Origin: Meiothermus cerbereus_A
Lineage (GTDB): Bacteria; Deinococcota; Deinococci; Deinococcales; Thermaceae
Length of the DNA: 64,000 nucleotides
Direction: 5' to 3'
Assembly: GCF_051297115.1 (NCBI RefSeq)
Contig: NZ_JBEVAL010000009.1
Coordinates: forward strand, 1-64,000
Positions 16,351 to 24,878 of the stretch are shown here, in pieces (position 1 is the stretch's first letter; every line of letters starts with the position of its first letter). Made by a program: the position numbers and the translations under genes. Under the pieces are notes generated by a model. It saw only the letters and a program-made list of their open reading frames with translations. It searched no databases and was not told the origin of the DNA.

Positions 16351-17361
16351 ATGACCGCTCCCCTCTCCCAAGCCCAGGTGCGCGAGGCCATCCAGCAGCA
16401 CCTGCTCGAGGCGCTCCCCAGGCCCGACGCCGCCCACCGCCCCGAGCTGGCCGAGTACGCCCGGATGCTGCGCGACTACCCCGAGCGCGGCGGCAAGATG
16501 CTGCGCGGGATGCTTTTGGTCTACACCGGACTGGCCTACGGGGCCGAGCTCCAGCCGCTCCTGCCCATTGCGGCGGCCCTCGAGCTCTTCCAGAACTGGG
16601 CCCTGATCCACGACGACATCGAGGACGCCTCCGACGAACGACGGGGCAAACCCGCCCTGCACAAGCTGTACGGGGTGCCATTGGCGCTCAACGCAGGCGA
16701 TGCCCTGCACGCTTTGCAGTGGGCCCTCCTGGTTCGCTCGAGCGCCCCCCGGCAGGTGCTCCTGGAGTTTGCCCGGCTGGTCGAGCAGACCGCCCAGGGG
16801 CAGCACCTCGAGATGACCTGGATGGAAGGCCAGCGCTTCGACCTGCAGGAAGCCGACTACCTGGAGATGGTGGGGCAAAAGGCCGCCTACTACACCGCTG
16901 TGGCCCCCCTGCGGCTGGGCGCCCTGGCTGCCGGGGTAGAGCCCCCCGCCGTCTTCGAGGAGGCCGGCATGAAGCTCGGGATCGGTTTTCAGATTGTGGA
17001 CGACGTGCTCAACCTGGGGGGCGACCCCAGCAAGTACGGCAAGGAAATTGCCGGCGATCTGTGGGAGGGCAAGCGCACCCTTATTCTGCTGCGCTTCTTG
17101 CAAACCGCCGGGGCCGAGGAGCGCCAAAGGGCCGAGGACTTGCTCCGCATTCCCAGGGAGCAAAAGCCCGCCCAGGAAGTGAAATGGCTGCACCGGCGTC
17201 TGTTGCAGTCGGGGGCGGTGGCCTATGCCCAGCAGATGGCCGAGCGGCTGCTGGCCGAAGGGCTGGCCGCGCTAAAGCCTGTGTTGCTCGAGGCCCCCAG
17301 GCGCACAGTGGGGGGGGTGGTGTTGGAGCTGTTACAAAGCCTGGTTCGGCGCGAGGCGTAA
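16351..17361 (+). CDS. Polyprenyl diphosphate synthase (FPP/GGPP synthase family)
   Basis: This isoprenoid chain elongation enzyme has 336 residues. The first Asp-rich motif is H-DDIED in ALIHDDIEDASDERRGKPALH and the second is IVDDVLNLGGD. The residues before the first motif (FQNWA) lack the bulky aromatics that stop at C15, so a longer product such as geranylgeranyl diphosphate is plausible for carotenoids or lipids. The dxs gene in this same window would supply precursors. A TAGTAT box ends 6 bp before the ATG, suggesting a leaderless transcript. Confidence 0.88.
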   Translation: MTAPLSQAQVREAIQQHLLEALPRPDAAHRPELAEYARMLRDYPERGGKMLRGMLLVYTGLAYGAELQPLLPIAAALELFQNWALIHDDIEDASDERRGKPALHKLYGVPLALNAGDALHALQWALLVRSSAPRQVLLEFARLVEQTAQGQHLEMTWMEGQRFDLQEADYLEMVGQKAAYYTAVAPLRLGALAAGVEPPAVFEEAGMKLGIGFQIVDDVLNLGGDPSKYGKEIAGDLWEGKRTLILLRFLQTAGAEERQRAEDLLRIPREQKPAQEVKWLHRRLLQSGAVAYAQQMAERLLAEGLAALKPVLLEAPRRTVGGVVLELLQSLVRREA

Positions 17362-17409
17362 AGGATGGGCGGTGTGGCAGTGAAGCAAGCGGTCTAATCC
17401 ATCACCCTC

Positions 17410-18585
17410 TCAATCGGGTATCACCCGCCGCATAAACTGGTCAAATAGTGGAACAGTATAGGCTATCTCGCCATAGGTTGGGCTGTAAATCATGCCCTTT
17501 TTGATGAGCTTGGCGCGCACCGGGCTGAGGCTTGTGGTTTTGACTTTCAGCGTTTCGGCGATGTCGCCAACCCGGTGCGGCCCCGGACCAAGTTTGGCCA
17601 TTGCCCTTAAGAAAACCTTTTCGCTAGGGGTGAGGCGATCGAAGCGCACCCGGAAGAAGTTCTGATCTAGGTTGGAAATAACCTTGGCCGTTGCAGCCTG
17701 CACGGTTTCTAGGGTGATGGGGCTCTGCTCGGCGAGGTTCCAGCACTGATACCCCCACTCCTGCAAAAAGTAGGGGTAGCCCTTGGTCAGCCGGTAAATC
17801 TCGGATAAGGCAGCAGGCTCAAAGCGCACCCCTTTTGCCAGGGCCGGCTCGGCCAGGGCCTTTATGGCATCGGATTCTGAGAGCGCGCCCACCTCCGGAA
17901 AGGCAAACAGCCGCTCAGCATAGGACTTCGAGTCGCCCGCCAGTCCGGGCAAGATGGGCAAACCGGCTCCTACCAGGACAATCGGCAACTGGCGTTGTTG
18001 GAGTTTGTGCATGGCCATAATGAGCGCCCCCAGCTCTTTGGAGCTGAAGTATTGCACCTCGTCAATGAGCAAGGCCACAGCCGTCTTGCGGTCTTCTGCA
18101 GCTTCCCCGATGGCAACCAGCAGGTTGGGTAGATCTATCTCGATATCGCCTGTATCGGCGCTGCCCCTTGCGGGCTCTATATCCAGACCAAGCGTGAGCT
18201 CGCCCACCGAGACTTTGATAGCTCCGATGAAGCTGCGCAACACTGCCAGACCCCGCTTTACCTGCTCGCCAGCGCCTGCAACACGATTCAGTTCATAAAG
18301 CAGGTTTCTTAGGCCCGGCGCCAGTAGCACGCCCAAAGGTTTGTCCTCGTGGGCCTCGAGCAGGATGGTGCGGTAGTCGTTCTGGCGGGCCATCCGCTCA
18401 ATCTCGTTGAGCAAAACTGTCTTTCCCACCCCCCTCAGCCCAGTCAGAACCATGCTCTTTTCGGGGCGCTTCTGTTTGACCCGACCCAGTAGAATCTGCG
18501 CCTGGCTAAGAATCTGGTCGCGGCCTACCAGCTCAGGCGGTGGTGCCCCAGCCCCAGGGGAAAATGGGTTTGCGATTGGATCCAT
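17410..18585 (-). CDS. Orphan P-loop ATPase (AAA_16/archaeal ATPase-like) with C-terminal wHTH
   Basis: This 391-residue protein has Walker A LTGLRGVGKTVLL (about 47-59), Walker B ALLIDEVQYFSSKEL, an arginine-rich sensor region, and a C-terminal winged-helix-like part (RVGDIAETLKVKTTSLSPVRAKLIKKG). This layout is shared by archaeal-type ATPases and mobile-element or defence-related AAA proteins, where the partner is often encoded next door. Here no partner is visible: it stands alone between the prenyl synthase and the EamA operon. A TATAAT box is 7 bp from the ATG, implying a leaderless message, and AT-rich repeats lie over the promoter. Codon use is less GC-extreme than its neighbours, which hints at transfer. 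Confidence 0.75.
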   Translation of the reverse strand: MDPIANPFSPGAGAPPPELVGRDQILSQAQILLGRVKQKRPEKSMVLTGLRGVGKTVLLNEIERMARQNDYRTILLEAHEDKPLGVLLAPGLRNLLYELNRVAGAGEQVKRGLAVLRSFIGAIKVSVGELTLGLDIEPARGSADTGDIEIDLPNLLVAIGEAAEDRKTAVALLIDEVQYFSSKELGALIMAMHKLQQRQLPIVLVGAGLPILPGLAGDSKSYAERLFAFPEVGALSESDAIKALAEPALAKGVRFEPAALSEIYRLTKGYPYFLQEWGYQCWNLAEQSPITLETVQAATAKVISNLDQNFFRVRFDRLTPSEKVFLRAMAKLGPGPHRVGDIAETLKVKTTSLSPVRAKLIKKGMIYSPTYGEIAYTVPLFDQFMRRVIPD

Positions 18586-18592
18586 AGCTTCG

Positions 18593-18650
18593 ATTATATC
18601 AACTTATAAATACTTATAATACATTTTGAGTATAACCTTCTATAAGTAGG
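18593..18650 (-). promoter_or_regulatory. Promoter and repeat operator of the orphan ATPase gene
   Basis: On the reverse strand, TATAAT (18593-18598) ends 7 bp before the ATG. Upstream lie two direct copies of ACTTATAA (18602-18609 and 18612-18619) and an inverted copy TATAAGTA (18641-18648), with another GGTATA nearby. The block is strikingly AT-rich for this genome and looks like binding sites for one protein, possibly the ATPase itself through its winged helix. Confidence 0.5.
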
Positions 18651-18689
18651 TATAGGTTGGCTTAGCCAAGTCCCGCCGTAGGGATCCTC

Positions 18690-19559
18690 TCACCGCCGCA
18701 CCACCAGCGCCACCCCCACCACCGCCAGCCCCATGCCCAGGATGGCCCAGCCCCCAAGCCGCTCGCCAAACAAAAAGTAGGCCTCCAGCGCCGTGGCCGG
18801 GGGCACCAGGTAGAACAGGCTGGCCACGCTGCTGGCCGAGTTGTGCCGGATCAGGTACATCAGGAGCAGAATGGCCCCTATCGAGAGCACCAGCACCAGC
18901 CAGGTCAGGGCGAAGACAAACTGCGGCGTCCACTGGATCTGCATGGTCTCGCGGAACAATAGCGCCAAGACGAATAAACCTACAGCAGCAGCCACATATT
19001 GCACCACCGTCCCACCCACCAGCGGCATCTGCGAGGCAAAGCGCTTCTGGTAGAGCGTGCCAAAGGTGGTGCAGAGCAGGGCCAGGCCAATGGCCACAAA
19101 AGCCGAGGGCTCGATGTGCAGGATGCGAGCGCTCAGGGCCTTCTCCCCTACCACCAGCCCCACCCCCACCAAGCCCAGCAAAAGCCCGGCCCACTGCACC
19201 GCGTTTACCCGCTCGCGCAGCAAAAGCTGGGCCAAAACAGCAGTCAGGATGGGCTGCAGGCCCACAATCAGGGCCGAGAGGCCTGCCGGCATGCCCCTCG
19301 AGATGGCAAAAAACACCCCACCCAGGTAGCCCGCGTGCAGCAATAGCCCCGAGACGCCGATGTGTAGGTTCAGGGCCCAGCCTTTGGGCCAGGGGGAGCG
19401 CAGCAGCCAGGCCAGGCCCCCAAGTAGCCCCACCACCAGCACCATCCGCACCCACAAAAAGGTGAAGGGCTCGGCATAGGGCAGGCCCAGCTTGGCCCCC
19501 ACAAAGCCGGTGCTCCACAGCAGCACAAAAAGGATGGGGGCTAGGGTCGCCAGCCGCAC
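18690..19559 (-). CDS. EamA/DMT-superfamily metabolite exporter
   Basis: This membrane protein of 289 residues has about ten hydrophobic helices in two EamA repeats (the first starts LLWSTGFVGAKLGLPYAEPFTFLWVR). Members of the RhaT/RarD/YdcZ group usually export amino acids or other metabolites. It starts 1 bp after the azlD stop codon, so it is almost surely the third gene of the azlC-azlD operon and may extend its export role. The substrate cannot be read from sequence. Confidence 0.85.
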   Translation of the reverse strand: MRLATLAPILFVLLWSTGFVGAKLGLPYAEPFTFLWVRMVLVVGLLGGLAWLLRSPWPKGWALNLHIGVSGLLLHAGYLGGVFFAISRGMPAGLSALIVGLQPILTAVLAQLLLRERVNAVQWAGLLLGLVGVGLVVGEKALSARILHIEPSAFVAIGLALLCTTFGTLYQKRFASQMPLVGGTVVQYVAAAVGLFVLALLFRETMQIQWTPQFVFALTWLVLVLSIGAILLLMYLIRHNSASSVASLFYLVPPATALEAYFLFGERLGGWAILGMGLAVVGVALVVRR

Positions 19560-19560
19560 C

Positions 19561-19887
19561 TCAGACTCCCATCCATTGCAGCAGCCATAAGGCCCCCATC
19601 CCCACCAACAGCGTCAGCAGGATGTTCTTGAAGCGCCAAGCCACCACCACTGCGATAATTCCGGCCAGCAAGCGCTCGTTGTCCAGCCCGATGGCCCACT
19701 GCCCATCAGCGGTGAGCAAAGCGGGGAAGACCAGCCCAGCCAGGGTTGCGGCGGGCACGTAGCGCAGGGCCTGTTGCAGGTGGGGCGGCAGGCTGAAGCG
19801 TTCCAGCATCGCCAGCGGCACATAGCGCAGCGCGAAGGCAATCAGGGTCATGCCCAGGAGGGTAATCCAGAGTTCCAGGTCGCTCAT
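19561..19887 (-). CDS. azlD: AzlD-type branched-chain amino acid exporter subunit
   Basis: This is a small membrane protein of 108 residues with four hydrophobic helices (LWITLLGMTLIAFALRYVPLA at the start). It overlaps azlC by 4 bp (ATGA). AzlC and AzlD form a two-subunit exporter of branched-chain amino acids or their analogues. The pairing, size and overlap make the call firm. Confidence 0.88.
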   Translation of the reverse strand: MSDLELWITLLGMTLIAFALRYVPLAMLERFSLPPHLQQALRYVPAATLAGLVFPALLTADGQWAIGLDNERLLAGIIAVVVAWRFKNILLTLLVGMGALWLLQWMGV

Positions 19888-20600
19888 GGGAGGTCTCCCC
19901 GTCCTGCGCCCCTATTTTCCAGCCACACCCCGGCCCAGATGCCGGCCAGGGCCCCAATAAACAGCCCCGAGCGGTAAGGCAGGCCGATCAGGGCAGTAGA
20001 GACCAACCCCCCCACCAGGGCCGCCAGCAGGCTGGGCCGGTTCTGCACCGCCGGCACCAGCAGCACCAGAAAACACAGCGGTACCGCAAAGTCCAGCGAC
20101 CAGGCCTCGGGCAAACGCGCCCCCAACAGCGCCCCAATCAAGGTGCAAACCACCCAATTGAGCCAGAGCACCACGCCCATGCCCAGGTAAAACCAGGGGG
20201 TCAGACGCGGGCCCAGGGTCTTGTACTCACCCAGCGCCAGGGCAAAGTTCTGATCCACCATCAGGAAGGCGGCCAGCAACTTCATGCGCCCGGACAGGGC
20301 TTCCAGGGGCTTGGCCAGGGCGCTGCTGTACATGAGGTAGCGCAGGTTCACCACCAGCGTCGCCAGCCAAACGAAGAAGATTGAGGCTCCCGCGCCCATC
20401 AGCTGCAGGGCCACCAGCTGTGCGGCCCCCGCAAAGACCAGCCCCGACATCAGGGTTACCTCTGTCACGCTCAGGCCCGCTTTGATGCCCGCAATGCCGG
20501 TCACCAGGCCAAAAGGCACAATGCCTACCGAGACCGGCAGCGACATCAGCATACCTCGTGCAAAAGCTGCCCGATTCGTAGTGGGGGCGTTCACAGCCAT
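19884..20600 (-). CDS. azlC: AzlC-type branched-chain amino acid exporter subunit
   Basis: This membrane protein of 238 residues belongs to the AzlC family: FARGMLMSLPVSVGIVPFGLVTGIAGIKAGLSVTEVTLMSGLVFAGAAQLVALQL is the typical N-terminal half, followed by the YLMYSSALAKPL motif. It is the large subunit of the AzlCD exporter. It is first in the operon azlC-azlD-EamA. The 159 bp upstream (20601-20759) show no recognisable leader or regulator site. Confidence 0.9.
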   Translation of the reverse strand: MAVNAPTTNRAAFARGMLMSLPVSVGIVPFGLVTGIAGIKAGLSVTEVTLMSGLVFAGAAQLVALQLMGAGASIFFVWLATLVVNLRYLMYSSALAKPLEALSGRMKLLAAFLMVDQNFALALGEYKTLGPRLTPWFYLGMGVVLWLNWVVCTLIGALLGARLPEAWSLDFAVPLCFLVLLVPAVQNRPSLLAALVGGLVSTALIGLPYRSGLFIGALAGIWAGVWLENRGAGRGDLP

Positions 20601-20759
20601 TGCTTCATCTGCTCCTCGGCCAGGTTGGGCCGCACCGCGTTGCTGCTAGCTGTTTGGCAGCCCTCGAGGCCCACCCTTCAAGCTGCGCAGCAACCCCACA
20701 CAGGCCAGGCCCTACAGCAACAAACATACCCTAAAAAAGCACCCCTTAGACCAGCCCGT

Positions 20760-21920
20760 TCACTTCGGGGCTTCTAGTCTGACCCCTACGGTGGTGCGCG
20801 GTTTGAATCCGGGTAAGCTGGGGCTCAAGTAGCGCCCTGCCTCGCTGTTGTTTTGCAAAAAGCGTGCGAAAAATGCTGTGGCAAAGTGCCGTGTCAGGTC
20901 GTGGGCGCGCTCCTGGTCCCACACCGGCTCCCAGCAACGCCAGTAGTCTTCTTCGCGGCCCCGCACCTCCAGGGGGCACTCCACAAAGGGGTTGTGCTGG
21001 GCGGCGGCCAGGGTCAGGAGGTACTTGTTTGGCGAGCCGGCCAGGCGGAAGTACTCCAAAGCATCGCGGCGGTAGGTCGCCACGTCGTCGGCCTCCCCTA
21101 CCGCCAAAAACAACGGCAGCTTGAATCCCGCCAGCGATTGGGCCCCAATCCAGGGCTGGCCGTAGGGGGCCATGGCAAACACCGCCTTGATGCGCGGATC
21201 GGGCTTAACCACCCTTACGCCGCGCTGGGCCTCGAGCTGCGCAAAAAAGGGCAGGGCAAAACAGGGGCCCTCGTTGCTCGTAGCACGGCAGTACTCGCCC
21301 AAGGCCCGGCCATCGAGACCGGCCCCTGCTGCATTAATCACCGCGTAGCCCCCATAGCTGTAGCCTAGCAGGCCCACCTTGCTGGCATCTGCGCTGGGCA
21401 TCTGCCGGGCCACCTCGCCGATAGCAAACAGGAGATCCAGCGGCCTGTCCACTATGCTGCTGATGTAGTTTTGTTGGGTAAGGGTCTGGTAGGTCGAGCC
21501 GGGGTGATCGAGGCTCGCTACCACAAACCCCCAGCTGGCCAGGTGCTCGTTGAGGTAGGCAAACTGAAAGCGGGTTCCAGGCTGCCCGTGGGAGGCCACA
21601 AGCAGGGGAAATGGGCCGCCCGCGGGTGCGGCATCCCGGTTGGCGCGTCCGGCAATTCGAACCGGGGTCTGCCCTACCTGGGCTTGGTAGGTGAGGCTTT
21701 GCTCCGTTCCGGTGGTGGGATACCAGACCTCGGCGGTGATGGTTCGTTGCCGGCTCGAGTCGGTCAGTTGCAGGGTCTTGACCCCGACCGCCGCGCCACC
21801 TCGAGCGGCCAGTGGCGGTGCATCTGGACGTTTCACACTCACTCCTTGGGCCATTGCCAGGCTGCCGAGTAGGAGCGGCATTACCAGGCTCTTCAGGGTG
21901 CTTTGCAGGTATGCTTTCAA
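20760..21920 (-). CDS. Secreted alpha/beta hydrolase (dienelactone hydrolase/PAF-acetylhydrolase-like)
   Basis: This 386-residue protein has an N-terminal signal peptide (LKSLVMPLLLGSLAMAQG). The nucleophile elbow is GYSYGG, in KVGLLGYSYGGYAVINAAG. The oxyanion segment is VASHGQPG. A candidate acid is D in GEADD and the His is in AAQHNPF. The DHPGSTYQ segment and overall size fit lipid or polyester hydrolases of the PAF-acetylhydrolase/chlorophyllase group. The substrate is not known. Two Cys pairs near the C-terminal half (FVECPLEV...YWRCWEP) could form disulfides, in keeping with export. It stands alone, convergent with nothing close. Confidence 0.78.
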   Translation of the reverse strand: MKAYLQSTLKSLVMPLLLGSLAMAQGVSVKRPDAPPLAARGGAAVGVKTLQLTDSSRQRTITAEVWYPTTGTEQSLTYQAQVGQTPVRIAGRANRDAAPAGGPFPLLVASHGQPGTRFQFAYLNEHLASWGFVVASLDHPGSTYQTLTQQNYISSIVDRPLDLLFAIGEVARQMPSADASKVGLLGYSYGGYAVINAAGAGLDGRALGEYCRATSNEGPCFALPFFAQLEAQRGVRVVKPDPRIKAVFAMAPYGQPWIGAQSLAGFKLPLFLAVGEADDVATYRRDALEYFRLAGSPNKYLLTLAAAQHNPFVECPLEVRGREEDYWRCWEPVWDQERAHDLTRHFATAFFARFLQNNSEAGRYLSPSLPGFKPRTTVGVRLEAPK

Positions 21921-21999
21921 GCCGGGACCCCCAGAATAACAAAAGCCCCACCCGCAGGGCCTTTGCCTTTACCTTCTGCACCCTTGCGTGCAGCACACT

Positions 22000-23424
22000 T
22001 CAGCTTACCCGCTCCACCCGGATCATGTTGGTGGTGCCGCGCACCCCAAAAGGCACCCCAGCGGCAATCACCACATACTCGCCCACCTCTACCAGTCCGG
22101 TCTCCTTGGCCTTGGCTACCGCAATCTCGACCATGTCGTCGGTGTCTTTGGGGTCAGGGGCCAGGAGGGGCAGCACATCCGAGACCAGCGCAAGCTGGTT
22201 GCGCACATAGGGGTTGGGGGTCAGGGCCAGAATCGGTACCGGTGGCCGGGTACGGGCTACCCGGCGGGCCGCCCCTCCGGTAGCGGTAAATACCACCACA
22301 GCCTTGGCCCCGGTGGACTCCACCACATCGTCCACGGCTCGAGCTATGGCGTCCTGCACTGTGCGGTTGGCCGGTGGGCGCAAAGCATTCAGGCGGTCTT
22401 TGTACTCCTGGGTAGCCTCAATGGTCCTGGCTACCCGGCTCATGAAGGAAACCGCCTCGACTGGATACTGACCCATTGCGGTCTCGGCCGAAAGCATCAC
22501 GGCATCGGTGCCATCGAAGATGGCGTTGGCCACATCCGAGGCTTCAGCCCGGGTGGGGCTGGGGTTCTTGATCATGGACTCCAGCATCTGGGTGGCGGTA
22601 ATAACCGCCTTGCCCGCCTGCACAGCCTTGAGGATGATGCGCTTCTGCACCGCAGGAACTTCCTCCAGCGGCATCTCCACCCCCAGGTCGCCACGGGCCA
22701 CCATGATGCCATCGGCCTCTTCCAGAATTTCGTCGAAGCGGGCCACCGCGCTGGGTTTTTCAATTTTTGCCATAAGCCGCGCGCGGGAGCTGTGGCGGGT
22801 CAGATAGTGGCGGGCCAGCAGTAAGTCGTCGCGGCTGCGCACAAAGCTGATGGCTACCCAGTCCACATCCAGCTCGGCACCCAGGGCAAGGTCTTCGATG
22901 TCTTTATCGGTCAGAGCGGGAATCGAGAGGTCGGCCCCGGGTATGTTGATGCCCTTGTTGTTGGACAGCCGCCCCCCCACAATGACGGTGGTGTAAATGT
23001 CGTTGAGGCGAACCTCATCCACCCGCAGGCGGATATTCCCATCGTCCAGCAGCAGCATCTGCCCCGGCGCAACATCGTTGGGTAAGCCGCGGTAGGTGGT
23101 CGAGACCCGGGTTTCATCCCCCTCGATGGGCTCGGAGGTGATGGTGAACTTTTGCCCTGGCTTAAGCTCCACCGCGCCCTCGCGAAAGCGGCCACAACGG
23201 ATCTTGGGGCCCTGCAGGTCTTGCAGGATGGCCACGGTGCGGTCAAGGGCGCTCGAGGCTTCCCGGATCATCCGTACCGATTCGCGGTGGTCCTGGGGCA
23301 TTCCATGCGAAAAGTTGAGGCGGAAAACATCCACCCCGGCCTCAATCAAGGCCCGGATCATCTCGGGTGCGCTCGAGGCAGGCCCCAAAGTGGCAACAAT
23401 TTTGGTTCTTTTTAGCAGTCCCAT
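22000..23424 (-). CDS. pyk: Pyruvate kinase
   Basis: Catalyses phosphoenolpyruvate plus ADP to pyruvate plus ATP. The 474-residue protein has the family start RTKIVATLGPASS, the catalytic Lys/Glu block MAKIEKPSAVARFDEILEEADGIMVARGDLGVEMPLEEVP and the C-terminal allosteric domain with TATGGAARRVAR. The ATG at 23424 gives the usual N-terminus. An open frame continues upstream but encodes no related sequence. It lies 40 bp downstream of eno in the same direction, so the last two steps of glycolysis are co-transcribed. Confidence 0.95.
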   Translation of the reverse strand: MGLLKRTKIVATLGPASSAPEMIRALIEAGVDVFRLNFSHGMPQDHRESVRMIREASSALDRTVAILQDLQGPKIRCGRFREGAVELKPGQKFTITSEPIEGDETRVSTTYRGLPNDVAPGQMLLLDDGNIRLRVDEVRLNDIYTTVIVGGRLSNNKGINIPGADLSIPALTDKDIEDLALGAELDVDWVAISFVRSRDDLLLARHYLTRHSSRARLMAKIEKPSAVARFDEILEEADGIMVARGDLGVEMPLEEVPAVQKRIILKAVQAGKAVITATQMLESMIKNPSPTRAEASDVANAIFDGTDAVMLSAETAMGQYPVEAVSFMSRVARTIEATQEYKDRLNALRPPANRTVQDAIARAVDDVVESTGAKAVVVFTATGGAARRVARTRPPVPILALTPNPYVRNQLALVSDVLPLLAPDPKDTDDMVEIAVAKAKETGLVEVGEYVVIAAGVPFGVRGTTNMIRVERVS

Positions 23425-23464
23425 AGTTTTACTCTCGGGCCATCCTGGCCTGTGCTGCCCGCCC

Positions 23465-24739
23465 TTATTTTTTGAAGGCCCCAAAGCCCAGGTAACGCGC
23501 TGCCGCACCCAGCTCCTCTTCGATGCGCAAAAGCTGGTTGTATTTGGCCAGACGATCCGAGCGGCTGGCCGAGCCGGTCTTGATCTGGCCCGCATTGACC
23601 GCCACCGCGATATCGGCAATGGTGCTGTCCTCGGTCTCGCCCGAGCGGTGCGAGAGGATGGTGGTGTAACCGCTGCGGTGGGCCAACCGGATGGCCTCGA
23701 GGGTCTCGGAGAGCGTCCCGATCTGATTTACCTTGACCAGGATGGAGTTGCCCACCCCCATCTCGATGCCGCGCTGGAGAATGGCCGGGTTGGTCACAAA
23801 CAGGTCGTCGCCTACCAGCTGGATTCGCTGGCCCAGCCGCTTCGTCATCAGCTGCCAGGTCTCCCAGTCGTCCTCGGCCAGCCCGTCCTCGATGGAAACG
23901 ATGGGGTACTGGTTTACCCAGTTTTCCCAGTAGGCCACCATCTCCGGGCCGGTGAGCGATTTACCATCGGCCTCGAGCACATACCTGCCCTCCTGGTAGA
24001 ACTCCGAGCTGGCCGGATCGAGGGCAATGGCAATCTCCTGGCCGGGTTTGTAACCGGCTTTCTCGATGGCCGTAAGAAGCACCTCAACCGCCTCTACGTT
24101 CGATTTAAGGTCGGGGGCAAAGCCCCCCTCGTCCCCCACGTTGGTGTTGTAGCCCTTGGCCTTCAGCACCGCCTTGAGGGCATGGAAGGTCTCTACCCCG
24201 GCCCGCAGGGCCTCCGAAAAGGTGGGCAGGCCGCCGGGCACCAGCATGAACTCCTGGAAGTCCACGTTGTTGTCGGCGTGCTTACCCCCATTGATCACGT
24301 TCATCAGGGGCACCGGCAGGGTCACGCCCTGCACCCCTCCCAGGTAGCGGAAGAGCGGCAGACCCAGACCGTCGGCTGCCGCATGGGCGGTGGCCAGCGA
24401 AACCGCCAGAATGGCGTTGGCGCCCAGGTTGCCCTTGTTGGGGGTACCGTCGAGTTCCAGCATGGTTTTGTCCACCGCTTCCTGGTTGAGCGCATCCAGC
24501 CCGATTACCTCGTCGGCGATGCGCTCGTTGATGGCAGCTACCGCCCGCAACACCCCCTTACCCCCAAAGCGGGGTCCGCCATCCCGTAACTCAACCGCTT
24601 CGTGGGCGCCGGTTGAAGCACCCGAGGGCACCATAGCCCGCCCGCGGGCCCCCGACTCCAACACCACCTCGGCCTCGACGGTAGGGTTACCGCGCGAATC
24701 GAGCACTTCCCGCCCTTTGATTTCAACGATCGTGGTCAT
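23465..24739 (-). CDS. eno: Enolase
   Basis: Converts 2-phosphoglycerate to phosphoenolpyruvate. The 424-residue protein starts IVEIKGREVLDSRGNPTVEAEV, and the metal ligands and catalytic Lys are in SIEDGLAEDDWETWQ, VGDDLFVTN and LVKVNQIGTLSET. The terminal segment SHRSGETEDSTIADIAVA is also typical. An AAGGAGG ribosome binding site sits 7 bp before the ATG at 24739. It precedes pyk and follows dnaN on the same strand with 139 bp between. Confidence 0.97.
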   Translation of the reverse strand: MTTIVEIKGREVLDSRGNPTVEAEVVLESGARGRAMVPSGASTGAHEAVELRDGGPRFGGKGVLRAVAAINERIADEVIGLDALNQEAVDKTMLELDGTPNKGNLGANAILAVSLATAHAAADGLGLPLFRYLGGVQGVTLPVPLMNVINGGKHADNNVDFQEFMLVPGGLPTFSEALRAGVETFHALKAVLKAKGYNTNVGDEGGFAPDLKSNVEAVEVLLTAIEKAGYKPGQEIAIALDPASSEFYQEGRYVLEADGKSLTGPEMVAYWENWVNQYPIVSIEDGLAEDDWETWQLMTKRLGQRIQLVGDDLFVTNPAILQRGIEMGVGNSILVKVNQIGTLSETLEAIRLAHRSGYTTILSHRSGETEDSTIADIAVAVNAGQIKTGSASRSDRLAKYNQLLRIEEELGAAARYLGFGAFKK

Positions 24740-24878
24740 CTGGTTATGCCTCCTTGCTGGAAACGCTTCTATTTCCTGCAACCGCTTAAGAGTCTACACC
24801 TCGAGGTCAGGATCTCGGTCAATTCACGGTCAAGCAAAAAACCCACCGCCCCGCAGAAAAGGGCCTGGTCAAACAGCC

